Assembly (NCBI RefSeq): GCF_024195295.1
Contig: NZ_JAMFTH010000001.1
Span: forward strand, 992,001-1,056,000
Source: Gilvimarinus xylanilyticus
Lineage (GTDB): Bacteria > Pseudomonadota > Gammaproteobacteria > Pseudomonadales > Cellvibrionaceae
Direction of reading: 5' to 3'
DNA length: 64,000 bases
In this document: one piece after another, positions 17,342 through 25,763 of the stretch
Position numbering within the stretch: position 1 is the stretch's first letter
Layout: each line of letters starts with the position of its first letter
Position numbers and translations under genes: made by a program
The notes under the pieces: generated by a model
The model's database searches: none
What the model saw: only the letters and a program-made list of their open reading frames with translations
What the model was told of the DNA's origin: nothing

Positions 17342-18994
17342 ATGCAAAGAGATACCACCAAAAAGTTCTATATTGTCCACAGTTGGCTGGGGGCTGTTAC
17401 CGGCATTTTGCTTTTTATTGTCGCTTTTACCGGCGCACTGTCGGTGTTCGGTCATCCCGAGTTAAAGATATGGGCGACCCCCGAGATTCGCGGCAATGTG
17501 GTCCATGATTACCAAAGTATCGATTACCTACTGCAACAGCATGCGCGGCGGGTTGATCCGGATTACCTGGATCACATCGGGGTCACCCTGCCCGGCGCCT
17601 CCAGTGCCAAACAACTCAGCTTTAGTTTTGCCAAAGAAACCCATCTGGAAAATGGCGGCCACGAACACCACCTCATTGTATACAACCACCACCCGCAAAC
17701 CCTGGAATTACAAAGCACATTTACCGGTACTAGCGAAGAGTGGTTTGCGCAGCGATCCGGTGATATGGCCAATTTTATGACCACCTTTCATGCCGACTTG
17801 CACCTGGGCAACCCCTGGGGATTGGTGCTCACCGGCTTACTCGGGCTCACCTTGTTTGCATCGGTCATAACCGGGGTATTGATCCACCGCAAAATTCTTA
17901 AAGACCTTTTTAGCTTCCGCCCCTTTCGCAGTTTGCGCCTGCTGTTTACCGATACCCATAAAGTCCTCGGTGTCTGGGGGCTGTTATTTCACGGCGTCAT
18001 TGGCTTTACCGGCGCATTTCTGGGATTGGTACTCGTGCTTTTGGTTCCGGTCGCAGCGTTTGTCAGCTTTGCCGGTGATCAGGAAAAACTGGTAGAGACT
18101 TTTTTACCCGAGCCCGAGCCCGCACTCACTGGTGAGCCCGCCACACCTCAGTACGCCTCGGTGATGGAATCTTTTAGCCGCAACCATCCTAACCTAACCA
18201 TTCTGGACACCGACATACATGGCTGGGGCGACAGCGGAGCGCTTTTCGCCATTAACACCTCAGGGGGAAACACTCTTTCGGCCTTTGTAACCCATGAAAT
18301 CAATGCCATCAGTGGCGAGCCTGTGGCCGCCTACAGCACTTTCGGGCGCCACGACAGTGTCTCGGGCACCATGCTGGATGCGATGTACCCATTGCACTTT
18401 GGCGATTTTGGCGGCTTGTTGGTTAAGGTTATTTGGGCGCTACTGGGAATAGGCACGGCACTGGTGGCGGTAACGGGCATGATGATTTGGGTGGAAAGGC
18501 GAGCCTACGGCCCCGAAGGCAGCTTATCGGTGGCCGCTTATCAGCGGGTAAGCCGCTTTACCGTGGGCAGTTGTATGGGGCTGGTAATCGCCAGCTTGGC
18601 TCTGTTTTACGGCCAGCTTTTGCTGAACGTGCCTGGCCCGCAAATGAATTTTTGGCTGGGGGTCATCTTTTTTACCACTTGGTCCGCCATACTGTTCTAC
18701 GCGCTGATCCGACGAAATAGCTATCGAACCATCAAAGCGCTGTTTGCCCTGTGCGGGCTGCAAGCCCTCGGGGTTCCTTTAGTGAACGCCATAAGCACCG
18801 GCGACGCCCTGCCGCTGGCGCTGATGAACGGCAAACACGTCACCGCGGGTGTCGATCTGAGCTTGCTACTGGTCGCCGGGATCTGCCTCTGGTCAGCGCG
18901 CAAACTGCCCAGCGAGCGTCCCGCCAGTGGCCGCTTCACGCGCGCGGCGCAACCCCAGTCTAACGCTTTAACAATGGAGCAAACCCCGTCATGA
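17342..18994 (+). CDS. PepSY-domain membrane protein (siderophore reduction type)
   Basis: 550 residues from the ATG at 17342; the frame runs further upstream only by overlapping the previous gene. The start KKFYIVHSWLGAVTGILLFIVAFTGAL, with His in the first helix, the TFHADLHLGNPWG motif, TDTHKVLGVWGLLFHGVIGFTGA and the DAMYPLHFGDFGG block are the His-rich membrane motifs of PepSY_TM proteins such as FpvG/FoxB-type siderophore reductases. It likely reduces or handles ferric siderophores at the inner membrane; the electron donor is unknown, and the flavoreductase at 9165-10700 is a candidate. It overlaps the next gene by four bases (ATGA). Confidence 0.9.
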   Translation: MQRDTTKKFYIVHSWLGAVTGILLFIVAFTGALSVFGHPELKIWATPEIRGNVVHDYQSIDYLLQQHARRVDPDYLDHIGVTLPGASSAKQLSFSFAKETHLENGGHEHHLIVYNHHPQTLELQSTFTGTSEEWFAQRSGDMANFMTTFHADLHLGNPWGLVLTGLLGLTLFASVITGVLIHRKILKDLFSFRPFRSLRLLFTDTHKVLGVWGLLFHGVIGFTGAFLGLVLVLLVPVAAFVSFAGDQEKLVETFLPEPEPALTGEPATPQYASVMESFSRNHPNLTILDTDIHGWGDSGALFAINTSGGNTLSAFVTHEINAISGEPVAAYSTFGRHDSVSGTMLDAMYPLHFGDFGGLLVKVIWALLGIGTALVAVTGMMIWVERRAYGPEGSLSVAAYQRVSRFTVGSCMGLVIASLALFYGQLLLNVPGPQMNFWLGVIFFTTWSAILFYALIRRNSYRTIKALFALCGLQALGVPLVNAISTGDALPLALMNGKHVTAGVDLSLLLVAGICLWSARKLPSERPASGRFTRAAQPQSNALTMEQTPS

Positions 18995-19239
18995 AAAGCG
19001 TGTTGATATTACTGTCGCTGCTGGCCAGCTGCGCCGTTATTATTTTGTGGATGCGCAGCAGACATTCCCAGGCGCGCATCTACCCGGCTTTGGCCTTAAT
19101 CGCTCTGGGTGTGGGTATCGCGGCTCTTATTCCTTACTTTGGTAGCCCCCGCGCCGTTTTTATCGCTTTGGGGGCAACCTCTCTGGCCGGTTGTATTATT
19201 GTGATCGCTAAACCGCTGATAAGTCGAAACGCACCTTAA
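18991..19239 (+). CDS. small membrane protein, DUF3325-like
   Basis: 82 residues, three predicted membrane helices (about 3-20, 29-50, 55-74). It starts inside the stop codon of the PepSY gene (ATGA), so is translationally coupled. DUF3325 proteins typically close DUF3649-PepSY sets in iron-uptake loci. No function is established. Confidence 0.75.
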   Translation: MKSVLILLSLLASCAVIILWMRSRHSQARIYPALALIALGVGIAALIPYFGSPRAVFIALGATSLAGCIIVIAKPLISRNAP

Positions 19240-19245
19240 AACGGC

Positions 19246-19283
19246 AAAAAAAACGGAGCCATTTTATAGTGGCTCCGTTTTTT
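19246..19283. terminator. bidirectional intrinsic terminator
   Basis: A 10-bp stem AACGGAGCCA / TGGCTCCGTT with loop TTTTATAG, an A-run before it and a T-run after it. It lies between the convergent DUF3325 gene and TonB-receptor gene and can serve both. Confidence 0.93.
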
Positions 19284-19301
19284 ATCGGCTTGGTTTGTGG
19301 T

Positions 19302-21647
19302 TTAGAAACGATAATCCAAACTTACTCCCCATTGGCGCGGCGCGCCCAAAGTGACAGAGGGCGGCGTTCCTACATTGGCAAGCTCCACATACTCTTCATC
19401 CAACAGGTTGGTTACCGTTGCGTAGAGCGCGACCTGATCCCACTCGTATCCCAGTTTGGCATTGACCAGGGTGCGGGCATCGTTTTGCGGATCAAAGCCC
19501 GGGTCTCCCTCAGTCAAACCATTGGCGTAGGGGTTCACCGCCACGATAGAGCTATCGGCATAGTTGGCGTTCACGCTGGCAAACAAGCCACTCGCGGCGC
19601 GGTAGCTCGCGCCAATATTGGCCGTCCATTCGGGCGCCCGGGGAAATGCCCGGCCCGCCAGATCATAAGTTGCCGTGGGCTGCACAATAGTAAACTCATC
19701 GAACTCGGTGTGCGAATAACCTAAGCCACCAAACACCTGCAGCGCTTCGGTCACGGCATAGTTCAGCTCAAGCTCAAACCCTTCGACGGTCGAGCTGCCT
19801 GCATTCTGTGTTTCGGTGTCATAAGAGTTACCCGACAACTGAACCGCAATCTGTTGATCTTGCCAATCGATAAAAAACACATTGGCGTTGGCGGTCAGGG
19901 CGCCATCCAACCAAGCGGTACGCAGGGCCAGTTCGTAGTTGTCGGTGAACTCTGGCTGGTAAGTAAAAATAGAGCCACGAGCCACATTGGTCCCTACCCC
20001 GCCCGAGCGGTAACCCTCTTGATAAGTAAAACTTAGACTGACGTCATCGGTAAAACGATAAGTGGTCCCGAGCTTGGGCAGCCATTCATCAAAACTCGCA
20101 TCGGACGGCGGTTCGGTGCCAGAGGCGTCGTCTACCATTTGATAGAGCTGCGCATTAATACCCGTAATCAGCATGGCAAACTGAGGGTTGGCAGCATAGT
20201 CGGCCGGGTTGGGTAATAAATCTTCGTTATCGATGGTGTACAGCGTATCACTGGCGTTGCGCTGCTCTTCTTTATCCCAGCGCAAGCCGCCGAATATATC
20301 CCAGTTGTCGGTCAGGCGAAAAGTCAGGTCGGTAAACACCGCTTGGGTTTCCACGCCTTGCTCTAGTTTTGAATAGGTGCCCAAGCGGACCGGATCGATA
20401 GGCGCGTAGAGTGACAGCACCGTATCCGCGGTGGCTTGATCCAATCCAATACCACCGTATTCGGGCGGCGTTACTAACAATGTGGGCAGACCGGTTTGCT
20501 GTATGGTTAAGCTGCGTTGGCCGTTGGCTTCATCCACCACATCCAAGTCCGAATAATAAGCGCCTACAACACCGCTTAAGCGCTCAAACTCCATCACCAG
20601 GCGAAACTCCTGACTCAGGGTTTCATCCACACGATCATCGATTAACACTGACAGTGGTTCCGCGGTCGCATCGCCATCCCACTCGTAACCGTATTGGGAA
20701 TCGGAATAGCTGGTAATCGACATCAACTCCAGATTGTCATTGATGCGGTAATCGAGGTTCAGCGTGGTGATGTCGGCATCGTTTTTTTCAAAGGTCGGAT
20801 CGTTAAAGGTGACGATTCGGTGATCGAAATCGCTACCGCCCTGCTCCGGATTAGGTTCGGTCCAGCGCACGCCATATTCGGTTTCGGTGCGGGTAAAGCT
20901 TAAAAGCGCCGACAGATCTTCGGTGGGCTCAAACAACAGCTTACCGCGGTAGGTGTTGTTATTGTTAAAGTCGGGGTGATCGCCGCGAGTGATATTATCG
21001 TTAATGCCATCAAAGTCGTATTGCTCGGCACTGACACGGAATGCTAAGACGTCATCAATAAGCGCACCGCCGCCGGCAAATGCCAGCTGCTGCTTGCCGT
21101 ATTCTCCCGCGCCCAAACGCAACTTACCTTCCCACTCGTAGGTAGGATCTTGAGTGTTCACCACAATGGCGCCGGCGAGCGAGTTGCGCCCCTGCAAGGT
21201 CGACTGAGGGCCTCGCAGCACCTCTACCTGGGAGACGTCCCAGGTTAAAAAGCCGCTTTTTTGGATTGCGCGATAAGGTAAAGGAGCACCGTCGACATAG
21301 ACACTGGCCAGATAACTATTGCCGCCACCGGATACGTTGAAAGCATCAATGCCCCGGATACTAAAACCGCTGCCCAAGGTACCGTGCACATTGGGCACCC
21401 GGTCTAGCAGGCCGTAAAAACTGTCGATTTGCTGATCTTCCATAAACCCTTCGGTCAATACTGCCACACTGGCCGGAGTATCTTGCAGCGAGCGCTCGAC
21501 CTTTTGTCCCGTAACCACCAGCTCCTCGGCTTTGGGTATGGATTCTTCGGTTTGCGCTTGAGCGCACAGTGATGTGATCAGGCAGCCGAGCACGCAAGTC
21601 GACTTCATCGGAAAGGCTGTATTAGACATGATATTGGTTTCCCCCAT
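19302..21647 (-). CDS. TonB-dependent outer-membrane receptor
   Basis: 781 residues with a signal peptide (core CVLGCLITSLCAQAQ). EELVVTGQK is the TonB box, followed by the plug domain (DTPASVAVLTEGFMEDQQ, VEVLRGPQSTLQGRNSLAGAIVV) and a 22-strand barrel ending in aromatic QWGVSLDYRF. The start at 21647 has AGG seven bases before it; an ATG at 21629 preceded by GGGGGAA is equally possible and gives a more usual signal peptide. The ligand cannot be read from sequence, but a strong Fur box lies directly upstream and DUF3649/PepSY/DUF3325 genes converge on it, so a ferric siderophore is most likely. Confidence 0.95.
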   Translation of the reverse strand: MGETNIMSNTAFPMKSTCVLGCLITSLCAQAQTEESIPKAEELVVTGQKVERSLQDTPASVAVLTEGFMEDQQIDSFYGLLDRVPNVHGTLGSGFSIRGIDAFNVSGGGNSYLASVYVDGAPLPYRAIQKSGFLTWDVSQVEVLRGPQSTLQGRNSLAGAIVVNTQDPTYEWEGKLRLGAGEYGKQQLAFAGGGALIDDVLAFRVSAEQYDFDGINDNITRGDHPDFNNNNTYRGKLLFEPTEDLSALLSFTRTETEYGVRWTEPNPEQGGSDFDHRIVTFNDPTFEKNDADITTLNLDYRINDNLELMSITSYSDSQYGYEWDGDATAEPLSVLIDDRVDETLSQEFRLVMEFERLSGVVGAYYSDLDVVDEANGQRSLTIQQTGLPTLLVTPPEYGGIGLDQATADTVLSLYAPIDPVRLGTYSKLEQGVETQAVFTDLTFRLTDNWDIFGGLRWDKEEQRNASDTLYTIDNEDLLPNPADYAANPQFAMLITGINAQLYQMVDDASGTEPPSDASFDEWLPKLGTTYRFTDDVSLSFTYQEGYRSGGVGTNVARGSIFTYQPEFTDNYELALRTAWLDGALTANANVFFIDWQDQQIAVQLSGNSYDTETQNAGSSTVEGFELELNYAVTEALQVFGGLGYSHTEFDEFTIVQPTATYDLAGRAFPRAPEWTANIGASYRAASGLFASVNANYADSSIVAVNPYANGLTEGDPGFDPQNDARTLVNAKLGYEWDQVALYATVTNLLDEEYVELANVGTPPSVTLGAPRQWGVSLDYRF

Positions 21648-21660
21648 AAAACCACCTAAA

Positions 21661-21679
21661 GATAATGATATTAATTATC
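21661..21679 (-). promoter_or_regulatory. Fur box upstream of the TonB-dependent receptor
   Basis: GATAATGATATTAATTATC matches 17 of 19 consensus positions, the best Fur box in the window. It ends 14 bp before the first possible start codon of the receptor gene. Confidence 0.85.
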
Positions 21680-21966
21680 ACATGTAATACAATCCGCAAC
21701 AACCAAATTGGAAGCACTAGCGGGGCACGCGGAAAGCCTGGTAATCCAAGGAGCACAGTCAAAATGTCGGGGGCTAAGCGAAAAAGTGTAGGAATAGTGG
21801 CCTATTTCTAACTTTCTCAAAGCTTACTGAATCCTGCTCCCGCTCCTCGCCGAGATTCATGTGGGTGACGCAGCAGCGGGCGTTTTGTTGAGTGAAGGGT
21901 TACATGACTTTCCGCGTGACTCACTAGATCACCGAACCGAAAAGCAAGCTGACTTAAGGAGAAGCT

Positions 21967-22230
21967 GTGGGAATTGTGGTTAAACCCAAAAATCGCCGCC
22001 GCTATTCGGCAGAATTTAAACGCGAAACACTGGCCCTTGTGGACCAAGGAATGGCACCCGCCCAGGTGGCCCGTCAACAGGGGATTCGCGAAGCCAATAT
22101 TTATCGCTGGCGCCGCGAACTGGAAACCCCGGCCGCCGCTGAGCTGGAGCGCGCTTACGCCGAAATAGCCCAGCTAAAGGATGAAAACGCCCGCCTACGA
22201 GCCGCTCTCGAACGCCAGAAAGTGCCTTAA
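21967..22230 (+). CDS. solo IS3-type OrfA-like helix-turn-helix protein
   Basis: 87 residues starting at GTG (21967), with AAGGAG five bases upstream. RRRYSAEFKRETLALVDQGMAPAQVARQQGI followed by IYRWRREL is the helix-turn-helix of IS3/IS911-type OrfA, and the C-terminal KDENARLRAALERQK is the leucine-zipper part. No OrfB (DDE transposase) follows and I saw no terminal inverted repeats, so it is either an IS remnant or a domesticated DNA-binding protein. The good ribosome site and full OrfA length argue against a random fragment. Confidence 0.7.
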   Translation: MGIVVKPKNRRRYSAEFKRETLALVDQGMAPAQVARQQGIREANIYRWRRELETPAAAELERAYAEIAQLKDENARLRAALERQKVP

Positions 22231-22421
22231 CGGAGCGCAGGCGCGCTTGGCGTATGCACCAAGAGCGCGCGTTTCTCGGCCGTTGCGGGCCCGACACCCA
22301 CCCGAGGCATCGGCTAGCCGCTCTTAATGTCACACGCCCGGAACAAACTTTTTCTATACTTGCCACCGGCACGTCTGATGCTTGTTAATTCAGACCCCGC
22401 AGTCGTCATTAGGGAAAGTTT

Positions 22422-25400
22422 ATGAAGCGGCAAAACGATACTCTGGAACGCATTTACCAAGAGATTAAACAAGTCGTTCTATCTCGACAGCACCCTGTGT
22501 CGGGGCTTTTACCCGCCAGCACAGCCATCACCGCTCACGGCGATTACACCGATGCCTGGGTGCGCGATAACGTCTATTCGATTATCTGTGTCTGGGCGCT
22601 GGCCCGAGCCATGGCGCGCGCGGGCCAGAAAAACCGTGCCGATACGCTGAATCAGTCGTGCATTAAGCTGATGCGCGGATTATTACAGTCGATGATGCGC
22701 CAATCGCCCAAGGTGGAGAAGTTTAAACACACCCTCGACCCAGTGGACGCACTGCACGCCAAATACGATACCGCCAGTGGTATGCCGGTGGTCGCCGATG
22801 ACGCCTGGGGCCACCTGCAAATTGACGCGACCTCGATATTTTTATTAATGCTGGCGCAAATGTCGGCCACCGGGCTTCGCATTGTCTGTACCGAAAGCGA
22901 AGTGGATTTTGTGCAAAACCTCGTGTACTACATTTCCAGTGCTTACCGGACTCCGGATTTTGGTATCTGGGAGCGCGGAAACAAGATCAATAACGGCCTC
23001 ACGGAAATTAACGCCAGCTCCGTAGGCATGGCTAAAGCCGCGATGCAGGCGCTGGACGGCCTGAATCTGTTCGGGCCCGACGCCAGTCGGCGGGCTGTGA
23101 TTCACGTCATTCCCGACGCCATCTCCCTGTCGCGCAATACCTTGGGGGCACTGCTGCCGCGCGAATCACTGTCCAAAGAGGTGGACAGCGCCCTGCTTTC
23201 GATTATCGGTTTTCCGGCCTTCGCGGTGGGCCGCCCCGAACTGTTGACCAAAACCCGCGACACCATTTTATCGAAGCTGGGCGGCGACTGGGGCTGCAAG
23301 CGCTTTTTATGGGATGGCCACCAAACCGCCATCGAGGAGAGCTCGCGCCTTTACTACGAACACTCAGAGCTGGCCACCTTTGAACATATTGAGTCCGAGT
23401 GGCCGCTGTTTTACTGTTTTTTGTACTTAAACGCCCTATTCGACGAGCTGGATACCACCGCCAATCACTACCGCCGTAAAATTGAATCGCTTATGGTGAG
23501 CAAGGACGGTGTGGGGTTAATTCCCGAGCTTTACTATTTACCTCGCGAAAATATCGCGGCGGAAAAGAAAAAGCCCCGCTCCCAGGCGCGCCTGCCCAAC
23601 GACAATATTCCGCTGGTCTGGGCACAAAGTTTGTATTACACCGGATTACTGCTGGACGAAGGGTATATCGCCACCACGGATCTGGACCCCTTGCACATCC
23701 GCCGCCGCGCGACGCGCTTCTCCCGAGCGCAGATTGCCCTGGTAGTGCTGGCCGAAAACGACGAAGTGAAAACCACCCTGTCGCAAAACGGGGTTATTGC
23801 CGAGTCCTTGGAAGACATTAAACCGATCAATGTGATTACCGCACCACACCTGATGGACGCTTTTACCCAGGTGGGCGCAAACACCGCACTGGGGTTAAGC
23901 GGTCGCCCCAGGCGCCGCCTGCAAAGCCTCGCGACCTCGCACACTTACCGTATCAATGGTAAAACCTGTTTGTGTTTATCCTGGCTGCAAAGCGAGGTGT
24001 TTGATTACCGCGTCTACGATGCCGAGTTTCTCAGCGAGCTGCTGATTGCAGAAGTCACACATATTCGCAAACACTGGACCGATGCCGAAGTCGCGGTGTT
24101 TACCCTGAAGGTCAACGCCAGCATTTGCGCGATTCCCAATGCGGGGCTGTTTTTTCAAACCTTGAAAGACCTGCAGCTGCGCACCACCCATGAGCATGTG
24201 GGCAATGCCTCGGCGAGCCTTGCAGTGCGCGCCTCGCGTGTGACTAAGCTGATTCTGCCGGACTACTGTTTGGTGCCGATAAGCACAAGCCACGGCACGC
24301 CACAGACCTGCCCGCAAATACCAACGGACGCCCTGCCCCCAGAGATGGCTAAATTGCAGCAACTCGCTACCAGCGACTCTTCCGCATCCGAACTGGCGGA
24401 GGGCTTTGCCCAGATTCTGGATTCTGAAAGTCTGGATAAGCCGGTGAGTCAGGACCATTCGGTAAGGGATGTATTGGCCGATTTGTATCGCTACGCGCGC
24501 CACTGTAACCACTGGGCGTTGTGCCGTTTGTGTTTTGCCTATCTCGATTACGGCCATCAGGATCTGGCCGATAGCTTAACGCTACTGGCGGCGCGGCATT
24601 TAAAAATTGCGCTGGGCGATAGCGCCGATGCCGAACTGTTGATCAACTCGGGGCTGGGCAATCAGGAAATACTGGATGGATTGGATAAGGTTTTCCAAAA
24701 CCCCCTCGAGCGTTCCTTGGCGCAGGAAGTGATCATCGCCGTGGGCGCGCTGCTTCGCACCCAACCCTATTTGTTTGATGGTCTGCGCTCTATACAGCTG
24801 CACAACTTTATGCTGCTGTGCTCTCACTACCCACAAAACGACAGTGAATCCCCGATAGAATGGTTAGCCAGCCAACCGCCCGTGTATTTGTATAAAAAGC
24901 TCCGCCAGGTTTTCGATTCGCAGCGCAAGGTATTCTCCCAGGGCGTTAACCACAGCTTTCACTTAGACAATGAGCAAACAAGCTTACTCAGCGACAGTGA
25001 TGCGGTCGCCGCCAACGCGGTAGATGCCGACTGGTTTGAGTGGCGCTTGGCACGAGGATTTATTACCCGCTTTGACGATAAGTTTTTGACCGCCATCTGG
25101 AAAAGCCTGGCTAATGCCAAGACCCTGGTGATCGGCGACAGCAGCAGCGACAGCCAAATCGATTGCGAGCTGGTTCGCAGCTCCATGACGCCCGGCGAAG
25201 AGAGCTTTGCCCAGCTGATCGATGAGCTGACCCAGCCTCTGCACCCCAGCTATTTTAAAAGTGCCGTGGTCGAAGCGTTACTGGCGTTTACCCTGTTTTG
25301 CGAACGTCACCCCAAGGTTTACTTTGATCAACCCGTGGTCTTTAGCCGCCTGCTGGAAGACGCCGCCTTGCACTGGGCGGAACAAGCGCAGCAGTCCAGC

Positions 25401-25496
25401 GAAGGGGGACGCTACCTGGATGCACTGATTCAGCAATCGCCCCGAGTGCTGCAAACCGCGGTTCTGGATGAGTTAAAGCACTATGCTGGCTCATAG
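22422..25496 (+). CDS. phosphorylase kinase alpha/beta-like protein (GH15-related)
   Basis: 1024 residues, cytosolic. The first ~430 residues form a glucoamylase-like (GH15-related) domain resembling the regulatory alpha/beta subunits of animal phosphorylase kinase: DYTDAWVRDNVYS (41-53), WGHLQIDATSIFLL (129-142), FGIWERG (180-186), NASSVGMAKAA (197-207), SEWPLF (325-330), LIPELY (366-371), and WAQSLYYTGLLLDEG then DLDPL (400-423). These blocks agree closely with human PHKA as I remember it. The rest resembles the C-terminal helical part of those subunits less clearly. There is no kinase domain. The Glu in WERG aligns with the general acid of GH15 enzymes. Real activity, hydrolase or regulator, is unknown. 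No glycogen genes are adjacent; it seems to be a single-gene unit. Confidence 0.88.
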   Translation: MKRQNDTLERIYQEIKQVVLSRQHPVSGLLPASTAITAHGDYTDAWVRDNVYSIICVWALARAMARAGQKNRADTLNQSCIKLMRGLLQSMMRQSPKVEKFKHTLDPVDALHAKYDTASGMPVVADDAWGHLQIDATSIFLLMLAQMSATGLRIVCTESEVDFVQNLVYYISSAYRTPDFGIWERGNKINNGLTEINASSVGMAKAAMQALDGLNLFGPDASRRAVIHVIPDAISLSRNTLGALLPRESLSKEVDSALLSIIGFPAFAVGRPELLTKTRDTILSKLGGDWGCKRFLWDGHQTAIEESSRLYYEHSELATFEHIESEWPLFYCFLYLNALFDELDTTANHYRRKIESLMVSKDGVGLIPELYYLPRENIAAEKKKPRSQARLPNDNIPLVWAQSLYYTGLLLDEGYIATTDLDPLHIRRRATRFSRAQIALVVLAENDEVKTTLSQNGVIAESLEDIKPINVITAPHLMDAFTQVGANTALGLSGRPRRRLQSLATSHTYRINGKTCLCLSWLQSEVFDYRVYDAEFLSELLIAEVTHIRKHWTDAEVAVFTLKVNASICAIPNAGLFFQTLKDLQLRTTHEHVGNASASLAVRASRVTKLILPDYCLVPISTSHGTPQTCPQIPTDALPPEMAKLQQLATSDSSASELAEGFAQILDSESLDKPVSQDHSVRDVLADLYRYARHCNHWALCRLCFAYLDYGHQDLADSLTLLAARHLKIALGDSADAELLINSGLGNQEILDGLDKVFQNPLERSLAQEVIIAVGALLRTQPYLFDGLRSIQLHNFMLLCSHYPQNDSESPIEWLASQPPVYLYKKLRQVFDSQRKVFSQGVNHSFHLDNEQTSLLSDSDAVAANAVDADWFEWRLARGFITRFDDKFLTAIWKSLANAKTLVIGDSSSDSQIDCELVRSSMTPGEESFAQLIDELTQPLHPSYFKSAVVEALLAFTLFCERHPKVYFDQPVVFSRLLEDAALHWAEQAQQSSEGGRYLDALIQQSPRVLQTAVLDELKHYAGS

Positions 25497-25602
25497 CCCT
25501 TTTATGACCCCTTCGGAATCCGGCCTATAAATGCTGAGCTAAGGCATTCGTGCTTTGGCCTGGGAGAGAACTGTTCGAGACACGCCGTAAACACATCCCT
25601 GT

Positions 25603-25636
25603 AGACCGTCAAAAAGGTCCGTATTTTTGACGGTCT
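25603..25636. repeat. perfect 13-bp inverted repeat upstream of pabB
   Basis: AGACCGTCAAAAA and its exact complement TTTTTGACGGTCT are separated by eight bases. No T-run follows, so it is not a plain terminator for the upstream gene, although the internal T5 could partly serve. It may be an extragenic repeat or an attenuator-like leader structure of pabB. The rest of the 267-bp region 25497-25763 shows nothing I can name. Confidence 0.6.
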
Positions 25637-25763
25637 CAAACAGCCTTCTCGCCGGCTTTAAATAACCTGCCACTGGAGGATAACCAAAAACCCCATGGGT
25701 TATTTCGGGTAGAGGTTACCGGTATACTTTGCCTGCCCAAAGACTTCCAGGTACTAGCCTTTC

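Noticed and set aside
21817-22077. An 86-codon minus-strand frame near the OrfA-like gene
   Set aside because: It overlaps the OrfA-like gene in antisense and has no recognisable features.
23976-24557. A 193-codon minus-strand frame within the phosphorylase kinase-like gene
   Set aside because: Antisense shadow; no domain, no ribosome site.
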